Part shown: positions 55,333 through 64,000 of the stretch, in pieces | How positions within the stretch are numbered: the first letter of the stretch is position 1 | Layout of the letters: the number at the start of each line of letters is the position of its first letter | Assembly (NCBI RefSeq): GCF_001375515.1 | Contig: NZ_CTDX01000016.1 | Location: 62,001 to 126,000, forward strand | Direction of reading: 5' to 3' | Origin: Bacillus kwashiorkori | GTDB taxonomy: Bacteria > Bacillota > Bacilli > Bacillales > Caldibacillaceae | Length of the DNA stretch: 64,000 nt | Made by a program: the position numbers and the translations under genes | Notes under the pieces: model-generated | The model's input: the letters and a program-made list of their open reading frames with translations, nothing else | The model's database searches: none | What the model was told of the DNA's origin: nothing

Positions 55333-57171
55333 ATGATAAATGAGCGCGAGTCACATTTACTAGTTCAATTTAAAAGCGATCTTTTTGAAAATTTATATGT
55401 AAGTAAGGAAGAATTTTTACTAGAAAAAAGCTTGAATGAGTTAATCAACAAATTTTGTACATTTTTTCAAACAAAAAATGTCCAATTTGTCATTAATAAA
55501 AACAACCTTGTGAAAGATGAGAGTTTTTTCTACACAGTTGTTTTTGAGAGTATTGAATTTATTGAGGATTGGCGTTTAAGTCCTTTCTACTTACAGTGGG
55601 AAGATGATGTGAACGTAAAATTAGTAAGGGGAACACATTCAATAGAAACGTTGGTTTTTTTGAAGGATAGAAACTATGAGTGTTTTGGTGTACTAATACT
55701 AGATAAAGTGAATGAAACTTACTCGAACGCTTTTTGGCAACAATTTTCCGCAACCGTGTATCACTTTTTACAACAAGTATTTCAATCAGCAGCAATGTTT
55801 TTTGAACAATTACGATTATCTTTATTGCACGATATTACTAGAAAATTCCATGCAACGATGGATGTCGATGCTGTATTAACGGAAATTACTCACTCTTTAC
55901 AGGAAATTTATCCAATTTTTCGTTATTATTTATATTTGTCCAATGACAGTACAGACAGTCCGAAAATTCCTTTTAAACTGCTGGACTATAATGAAAATGA
56001 TACACCAGCAATGGAGTCCTATGTTACAGGAGAGTTGCGAAAAGAAATACAAGCGGATAAACAACGGTTATATTTTCCTTTGAAAGGAAAGCAAGCGGTT
56101 TATGGTGTGTTAGAAATAAGTGCCGATGTTACAATAACTATATCGACATCAGAGATCCAATTTATTTCAAATTTAGCCCAGACAGCTGGAAGTGCGATTG
56201 AAAATGCCCATTTATATCAGCAGTCAAAACAACTTGTAACTGATTTACGGTTAGTTACAAAAATATCTCACCAACTAAACCGAAATCTTAACATGAATGA
56301 AATCATAAAATATATAGTAAGTGAATTAAAGCAATCGTTTTCAGCAGATGAAATCGGATTTATTAGTTTAGTAGACAATGAACCAAAAATTCTGCAAGGA
56401 AGTACCGAGTATTTCTACGATGAAAAATTTCAAGAATGTTTCCAATTTATTCATTCCCGTATTCAAAGAGGAGAAGACTCATTATTTATTGGGGACCTTT
56501 CTAAAGAAAGAAATGGACAAGTTCAAAAGTTTTTGTCGCTAATGGTCGAACCGATGAAACAAGAAAGCGATATTATTGGTTATGCAATTGTTTTACATAA
56601 ACAACCTTATTATTTTTCATTTGGTACGTTTAAACTTTTCCAATCGATTACACACCATTCTTCATTAGCTCTAACGAATTCATTACTGAAGGAAGAATTA
56701 GAGCAATTAGTGATTACTGATTATTTGACGAAATTATATAGTCGTAACTATTTAGATGATATTCTTCACCAATCGATGATAGATGATTCGGAAGGAGCTT
56801 TTGTCCTAATCGATATCGATAATTTCAAGAAAGTGAATGATACGTATGGGCACCAAGTAGGTGATGTCGTTCTCATTCAAATTGCAAAATTAATTAAAAA
56901 CAGTACGAGTAAATATGAAATTTCTTCTCGGTGGGGCGGTGAGGAAATCGCTATTTATTTGCCGAATCGTTCTCTTGAAGATGGATTTCACTTTGCGGAA
57001 AAATTGATTGACTTAACACCGAAACATACGAGTCCGCAAGTAACAATTTCTTGTGGAGTATCTCATTGGCAAAAGGGTGATGACAACAATCCGTTTAAAT
57101 TATTTAAAAAAGCTGATGAAGCGTTGTACTATGCGAAACGGGCAGGGAAAAATCGGGCATGTACTCCATAA
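55333..57171 (+). CDS. ytrP: GAF-GGDEF protein (YtrP-like diguanylate cyclase or relic)
   Basis: A 612-residue cytoplasmic protein. An N-terminal region of about 150 residues and two GAF-like sensor domains (roughly 160-300 and 310-465, with LAQTAGSAIENAHLYQQS and SITHHSSLALTNSLLKEELE linkers) precede a GGDEF domain (DYLTKLYSRNYLDD, FVLIDIDNFKKVNDTYGHQV). The signature is GGEEI at 535-539, with Ile in the last place rather than Phe, and the upstream RXXD inhibitory site is absent. Synthesis of cyclic di-GMP is therefore plausible but uncertain. ATG 55333 follows AGGTGA. Confidence 0.9.
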   Translation: MINERESHLLVQFKSDLFENLYVSKEEFLLEKSLNELINKFCTFFQTKNVQFVINKNNLVKDESFFYTVVFESIEFIEDWRLSPFYLQWEDDVNVKLVRGTHSIETLVFLKDRNYECFGVLILDKVNETYSNAFWQQFSATVYHFLQQVFQSAAMFFEQLRLSLLHDITRKFHATMDVDAVLTEITHSLQEIYPIFRYYLYLSNDSTDSPKIPFKLLDYNENDTPAMESYVTGELRKEIQADKQRLYFPLKGKQAVYGVLEISADVTITISTSEIQFISNLAQTAGSAIENAHLYQQSKQLVTDLRLVTKISHQLNRNLNMNEIIKYIVSELKQSFSADEIGFISLVDNEPKILQGSTEYFYDEKFQECFQFIHSRIQRGEDSLFIGDLSKERNGQVQKFLSLMVEPMKQESDIIGYAIVLHKQPYYFSFGTFKLFQSITHHSSLALTNSLLKEELEQLVITDYLTKLYSRNYLDDILHQSMIDDSEGAFVLIDIDNFKKVNDTYGHQVGDVVLIQIAKLIKNSTSKYEISSRWGGEEIAIYLPNRSLEDGFHFAEKLIDLTPKHTSPQVTISCGVSHWQKGDDNNPFKLFKKADEALYYAKRAGKNRACTP

Positions 57172-57220
57172 TTTTTTACTATATGGGAACGGGTAGCAAA
57201 ATAGTAGGTATTAAGAAAAT

Positions 57221-57258
57221 AAAAAATCAGTGGCTGAAGTTTTGACCACTGATTTTTT
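57221..57258. terminator. bidirectional terminator between ytrP and ytsP
   Basis: AAAAAATCAGTGG pairs perfectly with CCACTGATTTTTT around a 12-base loop, between convergent genes. Confidence 0.92.
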
Positions 57259-57380
57259 GTCCATATTGGGCTTTTTAATTGAACCTATTAGGGGAATGTC
57301 CGATAAAGAAATACGAAATGTACTACTCTATAAAGAGCTTCCATCTCCTACACACACTTGTCTTTTCCTTTAAGTATAGA

Positions 57381-57860
57381 TTAAATATACTTCACTAATG
57401 TGCCGACAAATTGCTCTAATTTTAGTTGATCTAGTTCATTAAAGCGATTTTTAATCGGGCTATCAATATCAAGTACGCCGATTACTTCGCCATTTTTGAT
57501 TAGCGGGATAACAATTTCCGATTGACTTTGAGCATCACAGGCGATATGACCTGGAAACTCGTGTACATCTGGTACAACGAGGGTGCGTTTTTCATTTGCT
57601 GCAGTTCCACAAACTCCTTTTCCAAGGGGAATTCTTACACAAGCAGGCAATCCTTGGAACGGGCCTAATACTAGTTCACCATCTTCCATTAAATAAAAAC
57701 CAACCCAATTAATATTTTCAAGAAATTGATTAAGCAATGCAGAGGCATTACTTAAATTTGCAATGCAATTTCGTTCATCTATAATTAATGCTTCCAATTG
57801 CTTTATAACTAAATCATAATTTTTTTCCTTTGAATCCACATATTTTTGCACCTTGAACAT
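57381..57860 (-). CDS. ytsP: free methionine-(R)-sulfoxide reductase (GAF domain)
   Basis: A 159-residue single GAF-domain enzyme reducing free methionine-R-sulfoxide. The three catalytic cysteines of the family are present at 74 (LPACVRIPLG), 84 (KGVCGTAA) and 108 (HIACDAQSQSEIVIP). The GVLDIDSP motif closes the fold. ATG 57860 follows AGGAGGG. Its place next to ytrP agrees with the B. subtilis order. Confidence 0.93.
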   Translation of the reverse strand: MFKVQKYVDSKEKNYDLVIKQLEALIIDERNCIANLSNASALLNQFLENINWVGFYLMEDGELVLGPFQGLPACVRIPLGKGVCGTAANEKRTLVVPDVHEFPGHIACDAQSQSEIVIPLIKNGEVIGVLDIDSPIKNRFNELDQLKLEQFVGTLVKYI

Positions 57861-58118
57861 GACTAGCCCTCCTTTTTTCCTACCATTTTATCAGACTTTC
57901 AATCAAACTGTCGAATATTTTTCCTATCCATGATAATATTTATTTAGAAAAAAATAAGAATGAGTTCTAAAGAGAAATTTTTAATGATAAATACAGATAT
58001 TTTTCGTCAAAAATCGTCAATATCATGGTATGATATATACATTAGAAACTAGTAAAATTAATTTGTGAAAGATAACATATATATAGATGATTTTTGTTAA
58101 GAAACAGGGGGCAGTTGT

Positions 58119-59804
58119 ATGGTAGAGTTCATCATCGGTTTCGTATTATTATTAGTTGTTTTGCTGATTATCGGTTTTTTCGTAAAAAGGAAGTATTATG
58201 CTGAAGTAGATCGATTTGAATCTTGGAAAATAGAGATAATGAATCGCCCTGTTCTTGATGAAGTCGTAAAAATAAAACAACTAAAGATGGTAGGACAGGC
58301 AGAAGAGTTCTTTGAAGATTGGCGAAAAACATGGGATAGAATCGTTACGGAACAATTACCAAATGTGGAAGAATGGTTGTATGATGCAGAAGATTATGTT
58401 ACAAAATATAGAATAAAAAAAGCGAAATCTATTTTTACTAGAATTGAAAATACATTAAAAGATGCAGAAATGAAAATTGAAGAAATGGTTGACCAACTTA
58501 ATGAATTATTAAGTAGTGAAGAAAAAAATCGCGAAGAAATTGGTCAAATTCAAGAATTATATAAAAGTCTTCGCAAAAGTTTATTAGCCCACCGCCACGC
58601 TTTTGGAAAAGCTAGTGAGCCATTAGAACAAAGTTTAGCACAAATCGGAGAGAAGTTTACTGAATTTGAGCTGGCGACAGAAAGTGGTAACTATTTAGAC
58701 GCTAGGGAAATTCTAACTGCAACAAATGAAAATTTACATGAAATAAATGATAGGATGGAAACAATTCCATTTCTTCTAAATGAGTGTAAACATGAATTGC
58801 CTAACCAAATAAAAGTCCTCAAAGATGGTTTGAAGGAAATGAAAGAACAAGGATACTCTTTAGAGCATATCAATGTTGAAAAAGAATTGTCCAAAATTGA
58901 AAAACAATTGAATGCATATGTTGATTTTATTGAAAAAGCAGAAATTGCCGAAGTAGTCGCTGGTATCGAGGAGTTACGGGAACAAATTGATTCGATGTTT
59001 GAGTTATTAGAAATTGAAGTAGAGTCAAGACAATATGTGCAGGATAATCAGAAAAAGGTGAGTCGCTCATTAAATACGATAGAGAGCATGTATGATCAGT
59101 TAAAAGAAGAAGTTGCTAATGTACAATTAAGCTACCAACTTACTTCTGAAGATGAAGAATTATTGAATAAAATTGCCGATTGGATTGAACATTTACGAAA
59201 AACGGTTGCCCTCTTGTCTGTTAACGGCAATCAATCAGCCTATTCAGCAATAAAAGATAAGTTAGTGGCAATGTCAGAAGAAATTGCTGAAGTAGAGGAG
59301 ATGCAAATCGAATTCGCTAATATGTTAAAAGCATTACGAAAAGATGAAATTAATGCACGAGCAAAAATGCAAGAATTAAAACGAAAAATTCAAGAAACAA
59401 ATCGACTGGTGACTAAAAGTAATATTCCTGGGCTACCTTCGTCATTAGAAATTCTGTTTGTGGAAGCAGCAGAGTCATTGGAAGAATGTATGAAATATTT
59501 AGAGCAAAAACCATTATTAATGTTAGCTGTTCAGAAATCACTAGCTCAAGCGGAAGAACGTGTTGAATCTCTATCTAGTCAAGTAGAAGAAATGATTGAA
59601 AATGTATATTTAATTGAAAAAATTATACAATATGGTAATCGTTACCGTAGCCGTAACCATCTAGTCAATGAAAAATTAACTGTTGCGGAAAATGCATTTC
59701 GCAGATTTGATTATAATCTAGCTTTAGAAGAAGCGGCATCCGCAGTAGAGTCTGTTGAGCCAGGAGCTTTGAAAAAAATAGAAAATATATTAAATAATAA
59801 TTAA
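58119..59804 (+). CDS. ezrA: septation ring formation regulator EzrA
   Basis: Membrane-anchored negative regulator of FtsZ assembly and member of the divisome. One N-terminal helix (FIIGFVLLLVVLLIIGFFVK, residues 4-23) is followed by about 530 residues of spectrin-like coiled coil, with the C-terminal patch YGNRYRSRNHLVNEKL, equivalent to the QNR motif region, near residue 508. 561 residues (B. subtilis 562). ATG 58119 has GGGGG upstream. Own terminator downstream. Confidence 0.97.
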   Translation: MVEFIIGFVLLLVVLLIIGFFVKRKYYAEVDRFESWKIEIMNRPVLDEVVKIKQLKMVGQAEEFFEDWRKTWDRIVTEQLPNVEEWLYDAEDYVTKYRIKKAKSIFTRIENTLKDAEMKIEEMVDQLNELLSSEEKNREEIGQIQELYKSLRKSLLAHRHAFGKASEPLEQSLAQIGEKFTEFELATESGNYLDAREILTATNENLHEINDRMETIPFLLNECKHELPNQIKVLKDGLKEMKEQGYSLEHINVEKELSKIEKQLNAYVDFIEKAEIAEVVAGIEELREQIDSMFELLEIEVESRQYVQDNQKKVSRSLNTIESMYDQLKEEVANVQLSYQLTSEDEELLNKIADWIEHLRKTVALLSVNGNQSAYSAIKDKLVAMSEEIAEVEEMQIEFANMLKALRKDEINARAKMQELKRKIQETNRLVTKSNIPGLPSSLEILFVEAAESLEECMKYLEQKPLLMLAVQKSLAQAEERVESLSSQVEEMIENVYLIEKIIQYGNRYRSRNHLVNEKLTVAENAFRRFDYNLALEEAASAVESVEPGALKKIENILNNN

Positions 59805-59805
59805 T

Positions 59806-59843
59806 AAAAACAAGGGCGAGATTTTCAAAGCCCTTTTTTGTTT
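59806..59843 (+). terminator. terminator after ezrA
   Basis: AAACAAGGGC pairs with GCCCTTTTTTGTTT around a 12-base loop. Confidence 0.88.
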
Positions 59844-59918
59844 GAAATAGCATATTTCCTAATTGGCTATTGAAACTAACGGTAATCCAAATTTTCCATT
59901 TAGAAAGGGGATCCTTTT

Positions 59919-61064
59919 TTGATATATTTAGATAACAGTGCAACGACAAAACCAAAAAGAGAAGTGTTAGATACGTATGTAAAAGTTTCGGAATCTTTTT
60001 ATGGCAATCCCTCTTCTTTACATCATATTGGAATTCAAGCAGAAAAATTACTAAATCAAGCACGTCAACAAATTGCTTCACTATTAGGTGTTAATAATAA
60101 CGAAATGATTTTTACTTCTGGTGGTACAGAAGGAAATAATATGGCAATAAAAAGTATTGCCTTAACATATAAAAATCGTGGCAAACATATTATTACTTCT
60201 AGTGTTGAACATCCATCTGTCATCGAAGCATGTGAGCAGTTAAAATTATTAGGCTATGAAGTAACTTATTTGCCTGTCAATCATGAGGGAAGAATAAATT
60301 TGGAAGACTTAAAACTAGCTATCCGGCCCGACACTATACTAGTATCTGTTATGCATGTGAATAATGAAGTTGGTACGATACAACCTATTAAACAAATTGG
60401 TGAAATATTGTCTCAATATCCTAAAATATTCTTTCACGTCGATTATGTACAAGGGGTTGGTAAAGTTCCATTACCACTTCACGATTGTCACGTTGATTTA
60501 GCGACCATTTCTGCTCATAAGTTTCATGGTTTGAAAGGTGTCGGTGCTCTATATATCCGTTCTAGTATTAGGTTGCAACCTCTTTTATCTGGGGGTGGAC
60601 AAGAAGGGAAATTACGCAGTGGAACAGAAAATGTCGCGGGAATCGTGGCGATGGCTAAAGCGTTACGACTGACAATGGAACGAGCAGACACTAGCCAACC
60701 GAAGATGGCTGCGTTAAAAAATCAAATGAGAGAGGCACTTTCATCCATTAATGGAGTCCATATCCACACACCAATTGACCACTCTGCACCACATATATTA
60801 AACTTTTCTGTAGAAAACTTTAAAGCAGAAGTACTTGTACATGCGATTGAAGAGGAGGAAGTGTTTGTTTCTTCCACGAGTGCTTGTTCATCCAAATTGG
60901 CAGAACCGAGTAAAGTATTGCTCGCTATGGGTGTTTCTGAAAGATTAGCACTATCTTCTATCCGTATTAGTCTTTCAGACGACACTACAGAAGAAGATAT
61001 TCGAATAGCGATAAATGTGATAAAAAAGAGTATCAATAAATTGCAAAAAATAATGAGGAGATAG
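59919..61064 (+). CDS. nifZ: cysteine desulfurase NifZ/IscS-type (thiI partner)
   Basis: PLP-dependent enzyme that takes sulfur from cysteine as a persulfide and passes it to ThiI for 4-thiouridine synthesis. Family marks: YLDNSATTKP, TSGGTEGNNMAIK, HVDYVQGVGK, the PLP lysine Lys201 (SAHKFHGLKG) and catalytic Cys323 (STSACSSK). 381 residues. The start is TTG 59919 with AAAGGGG upstream. The thiI start is five bases after its stop, so the two are one operon, as in B. subtilis. Confidence 0.96.
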   Translation: MIYLDNSATTKPKREVLDTYVKVSESFYGNPSSLHHIGIQAEKLLNQARQQIASLLGVNNNEMIFTSGGTEGNNMAIKSIALTYKNRGKHIITSSVEHPSVIEACEQLKLLGYEVTYLPVNHEGRINLEDLKLAIRPDTILVSVMHVNNEVGTIQPIKQIGEILSQYPKIFFHVDYVQGVGKVPLPLHDCHVDLATISAHKFHGLKGVGALYIRSSIRLQPLLSGGGQEGKLRSGTENVAGIVAMAKALRLTMERADTSQPKMAALKNQMREALSSINGVHIHTPIDHSAPHILNFSVENFKAEVLVHAIEEEEVFVSSTSACSSKLAEPSKVLLAMGVSERLALSSIRISLSDDTTEEDIRIAINVIKKSINKLQKIMRR

Positions 61065-61068
61065 CAAA

Positions 61069-62274
61069 ATGATGTACGATCAAATTTTAATCCGATACGG
61101 TGAATTATCTTTAAAAGGGCGTAATCGCAATCTTTTTGTAGACAAATTAAGACGTAATGTTCAATATGTGTTAAAGGATTTTAAAAATATAAAAATTCAT
61201 GCCAATCGAGATCGAATGTACATTAGTTTAAATGGTGAAAACTGGCATTCTATTTCGGAAAAGCTGTCAAAGGTATTCGGAATTCAATCATTTAGTCCTG
61301 TATTAAAAGTCGATCGAGATATAGAAAATGTAAAAAAACAAGCAGTTCATCTTTTCAATGAACTAAATGCCACTGGGAAGAAATTTAAAGTTTCGGCAAA
61401 AAGAGCGGACAAAACATATGAATATGATACGAACGATTTAAATCAAATGATCGGTGGGCATTTATTAAAAAATATAAATGACTTAACTGTTGATGTTCAT
61501 CATCCTGATGTAGATTTAAAAGTTGAAGTTCGAAAAAATGCGATTTATTTAACTTGTGAAATTATTAAAGGTGCGGGCGGACTGCCTGTTGGCTCTAGTG
61601 GAAAAGCTATGCTCATGTTATCGGGTGGGATTGATAGTCCAGTAGCAGGTTATTTAGCTATGAAACGAGGTTTATTAGTAGAAGGTGTTCATTTCTTTAG
61701 TCCGCCCTATACTAGTGAGCGTTCGAAGGAAAAGGTACTCGATCTAGGAAAAAGATTAGCTGAAGTGAGCGGTATGTTCAAGCTTTATATTGTCCCATTC
61801 ACAGAAATTCAGCAGCATATTATTCAACATATTCCTGAAAACTATACGATGACCGTTATGCGGAGAGTAATGTTACAAATAACGGATGCAATACGTAATC
61901 GAGAAGAAGGATTAGCTATCATTACTGGGGAAAGCCTAGGACAAGTCGCCAGCCAAACTTTGGATAGTATGCATGTGATTAATGAAGTGACAAATACCCC
62001 GGTTATCCGGCCGCTAGTGACAATGGATAAAGATGATATTATCCGTATTGCTCGGGAAATAAATACGTTAGATATATCGAACCGACCTTTCGAAGATTGT
62101 TGTACAATTTTTACGCCATCACAACCGAAGACAAAACCTAAAAAAGATAAAGTTCATCAATATGAAATTCGGATGAATATTGAACCTTTCATTGAACAAG
62201 CTATGGAAGGTGTCGAAATCGTTGAAATTCATGCAGGACAAGATATGAACCAAGAAATAGAATCATTATTTTAG
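61069..62274 (+). CDS. thiI: tRNA 4-thiouridine synthetase ThiI
   Basis: Adenylates U8 of tRNA and receives sulfur from the upstream desulfurase. An N-terminal ferredoxin-like/THUMP part (LIRYGELSLKGRNR, about residues 1-165) is followed by a PP-loop ATP pyrophosphatase with SGGIDS at 185-190 and GESLGQVASQTLDSM. The C-terminal rhodanese domain of the E. coli protein is absent, as usual in Bacillus. 401 residues. ATG 61069 follows GAGGAG. Confidence 0.97.
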   Translation: MMYDQILIRYGELSLKGRNRNLFVDKLRRNVQYVLKDFKNIKIHANRDRMYISLNGENWHSISEKLSKVFGIQSFSPVLKVDRDIENVKKQAVHLFNELNATGKKFKVSAKRADKTYEYDTNDLNQMIGGHLLKNINDLTVDVHHPDVDLKVEVRKNAIYLTCEIIKGAGGLPVGSSGKAMLMLSGGIDSPVAGYLAMKRGLLVEGVHFFSPPYTSERSKEKVLDLGKRLAEVSGMFKLYIVPFTEIQQHIIQHIPENYTMTVMRRVMLQITDAIRNREEGLAIITGESLGQVASQTLDSMHVINEVTNTPVIRPLVTMDKDDIIRIAREINTLDISNRPFEDCCTIFTPSQPKTKPKKDKVHQYEIRMNIEPFIEQAMEGVEIVEIHAGQDMNQEIESLF

Positions 62275-62329
62275 TGTAATCGCGTTACCATTACGAAAAA
62301 AATTACTAACATTTACCTGTAAATTATAA

Positions 62330-62357
62330 GTATGAAGCCATCTGTTTTTACATACTC
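62330..62357 (+). promoter_or_regulatory. candidate forespore (sigma-G type) promoter of sspA
   Basis: GTATGA (62330-62335) and CATACTC (62351-62357) resemble sigma-G boxes with slightly short spacing. Forespore control is expected for this spore protein gene. Confidence 0.4.
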
Positions 62358-62384
62358 TAATTGACACAAGGAGGTGAAAAACAA

Positions 62385-62582
62385 ATGGCTTCCAATAACA
62401 ACAGTAACCAATTGTTAGTTCCAGGAGCAGACCAAGCTCTTCAACAAATGAAATATGAAATTGCTCAAGAATTTGGTGTTAATTTAGGTGCTGAAACTAC
62501 ATCACGTGCTAACGGTTCTGTAGGTGGAGAAATTACGAAACGTTTAGTATCGATGGCACAACAACAATTAAGCGGTCGTTAA
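62385..62582 (+). CDS. sspA: alpha/beta-type small acid-soluble spore protein
   Basis: A 65-residue DNA-binding spore protein that shields forespore DNA. Two conserved stretches are visible: [20 protein letters not shown], containing the GPR protease site, and [23 protein letters not shown] 62385 follows AAGGAGGTG; the open frame begins earlier without support. Downstream of thiI as in B. subtilis. Its presence marks a spore former. Confidence 0.97.
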   Translation: MASNNNSNQLLVPGADQALQQMKYEIAQEFGVNLGAETTSRANGSVGGEITKRLVSMAQQQLSGR

Positions 62583-62603
62583 TATAACAAATATGCATGG
62601 CTT

Positions 62604-62632
62604 AAGGGCGGGGTTTCCCGCCCTATTTTATT
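62604..62632 (+). terminator. terminator after sspA
   Basis: AGGGCGGG (62605-62612) pairs with CCCGCCCT (62617-62624) and is followed by ATTTTATTTTG. Confidence 0.88.
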
Positions 62633-62757
62633 TTGTCCATTGGCTGAGTAATTTTTTCCAATAGACTGTTCACCGCCAATTTCTCGTACATTTTGCCCAC
62701 CGCTTTCATTGTATGATAATATGAAAAAAATATACATATTTTTTTGGAGTGATTACA

Positions 62758-64000
62758 TTGGGAACATTATGGTTCAATGGTCATATTTATACGATGGAAG
62801 CAGAAGGGGAAAAAGTAGAGTCCATCTTCACAAAAGATGGTACAATTATTGCTGTCGGGAAGAAACAGGAAATATTAAAGAAGTATCATGATGAAATCGG
62901 CAGAAGAATTGATTTGCAAGGGAAGACATTAATTCCAGGATTAGTAGACAGTCATTTACATTTAATTGGCTTTGGTGAAACATTTCTCAAATTAGATTTA
63001 ACAAAATATAAATCGAAAGAAGAAGTGTTACAGGCAGTTCAAATGTTTGCAGAAAAATCCTATGACAATGAATGGATCATTGGTGAAGGTTGGAATGAAA
63101 ATCAATGGATACATAACGAAAGAATAACGAAAGAAGATATCGATCATATCATCCCACATCGACCTGTCATTTTAAAACGTATTTGTCGCCATACTGCAGT
63201 TGTAAATTCGAAAGCTCTACAGCTAGCCAATATAACGAAGGATACCGTACAGCCAACAGGTGGGTATATTGATAAACAGACAGATGGAGAGCCAACAGGA
63301 ATATTAAGTGATAATGCTCTAAATTTAGTTTCTCAAGTTATGCCAAAAGTGAATAAAACATATTTAAAACAAGCGCTCCGAAAAGCAGTCGAACAATGTC
63401 ATCAGTTAGGTATTACAGGTGTCCACACCGAAGATTTAAATTATTATGGTAGTTATCATGAAACGCTTGCTGCATTCTATGAAGTGTTGGAAGAAGAAGG
63501 ATATTTACTTAGGACACATTTATTGCTTCATAACGGAATCATTGACGAATGGTATAATGAAGGAAATGCATATTTAGGCGGGACAAACTTAATTGAATAT
63601 GGTGCAATGAAAATATTTGCTGATGGTTCTCTCGGCGGGAGAACGGCATTATTAAGCTTTCCTTATGTCGATGATCCAAGTACGACGGGAGTAGCTATTC
63701 ATACGAAAGAAGAATTAACAAATTTAGTAAAAAAAGCCAGGGAAATGAATGTACCAATTGCTGTACATGCGATTGGTGACTTAGCATTACAGTGGGTCAT
63801 TGATGCAATTGAAACATATCCAGCTCATAAAAATACTCCCGATAGAATTATTCATGCTCCGTTAGTACAAAAAGGCGATTTCGAACGTCTGTGTAAATTA
63901 CCGGTTGTTTTAGATATCCAGCCCGGTTTTTTAGCTTCAGATTTTCCATGGGTATTTGACCGAGTGGGAGTTGGAAAAATTGACTACCTGTATGCATGGA
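62758..64000 (+). CDS. ytcJ: YtcJ-like amidohydrolase (3' end outside window)
   Basis: First 414 residues of a metal-dependent amidohydrolase of the YtcJ/NfdA type. The N-terminal beta-sandwich segment is followed by the metal motif GLVDSHLHL, a GEGWNENQW region, MKIFADGSLGGRTALL with the carboxylated-lysine-type position, and VHAIGDLALQWVIDA. TTG 62758 has TTGGAG upstream. YtcJ substrates are not established. Its place after sspA matches B. subtilis. Members are about 530 residues, so about 115 residues lie beyond the window. Confidence 0.92.
   Translation, partial: MGTLWFNGHIYTMEAEGEKVESIFTKDGTIIAVGKKQEILKKYHDEIGRRIDLQGKTLIPGLVDSHLHLIGFGETFLKLDLTKYKSKEEVLQAVQMFAEKSYDNEWIIGEGWNENQWIHNERITKEDIDHIIPHRPVILKRICRHTAVVNSKALQLANITKDTVQPTGGYIDKQTDGEPTGILSDNALNLVSQVMPKVNKTYLKQALRKAVEQCHQLGITGVHTEDLNYYGSYHETLAAFYEVLEEEGYLLRTHLLLHNGIIDEWYNEGNAYLGGTNLIEYGAMKIFADGSLGGRTALLSFPYVDDPSTTGVAIHTKEELTNLVKKAREMNVPIAVHAIGDLALQWVIDAIETYPAHKNTPDRIIHAPLVQKGDFERLCKLPVVLDIQPGFLASDFPWVFDRVGVGKIDYLYAW

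Overview
The window is a low-GC chromosome segment from an endospore-forming member of the Bacillaceae. The evidence is the core gene set and order (aroA-ccpA-motPS-acuCBA/acsA-tyrS, then rpsD-ytrP-ytsP-ezrA-nifZ-thiI-sspA-ytcJ, as I remember it from Bacillus subtilis), an alpha/beta-type spore protein, a CcpA regulator, a tyrosine T-box and strong Shine-Dalgarno sites with frequent TTG/GTG starts. I cannot name the species. Core block 1 (1-14514) holds an FtsA/actin-like ATPase (partial), aroA, ccpA, the sodium-type flagellar stator motPS, the divergent acetate/acetoin genes acuABC and acsA with a good promoter and a cre-like site, a class A penicillin-binding protein and T-box-controlled tyrS. 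Core block 2 (53744-64000) holds rpsD with its leader, a GGDEF/GAF protein, free methionine-(R)-sulfoxide reductase, ezrA, nifZ-thiI, sspA and the start of ytcJ. Between tyrS and rpsD, neighbours in B. subtilis as I recall, sit about 39 kb of accessory DNA.

The accessory segment has layers. First come a glycosyltransferase, a YjdF-like membrane protein and a GC-rich, palindrome-rich repeat. Next is a complete V-type ATPase operon in the Enterococcus hirae order ntpF-I-K-E-C-G-A-B-D. All five NtpK residues known to bind sodium in E. hirae are conserved, so a sodium-translocating pump is likely; with MotPS it suggests a sodium economy. Third is an arsenic cluster of two divergent units (arsR-like/permease/thioredoxin-like and arsR-arsB-arsC).

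From about 30.2 to 53.5 kb lies a mobile-element and defence scrap heap: a frameshifted IS1182-type element, two indistinguishable IS66-type copies 7176 bp apart (only the second has target duplications), a truncated Z1-domain ATPase, a PHP-plus-ABC-ATPase (TrlF-like) whose apparent start is an ATA codon, a phage-like repressor, several small unknown genes, a replication-relaxation protein next to four regularly spaced 22-bp repeats, a multi-zinc-ribbon HNH protein, and an MqsR-like toxin with a composite zinc-finger/HTH/SocA-type antitoxin. A decayed 3' end of the same antitoxin sits 23 kb away beside the IS1182 element.

The most interesting items are the sodium-type V-ATPase with its repeat-containing upstream region, the 22-bp repeat array, the TrlF-like gene with its odd start, and the two unknown genes at 33.6-34.7 kb. 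I found no CRISPR array, tRNA or rRNA. All identifications are from reading translated sequence and memory of families; no search was run.
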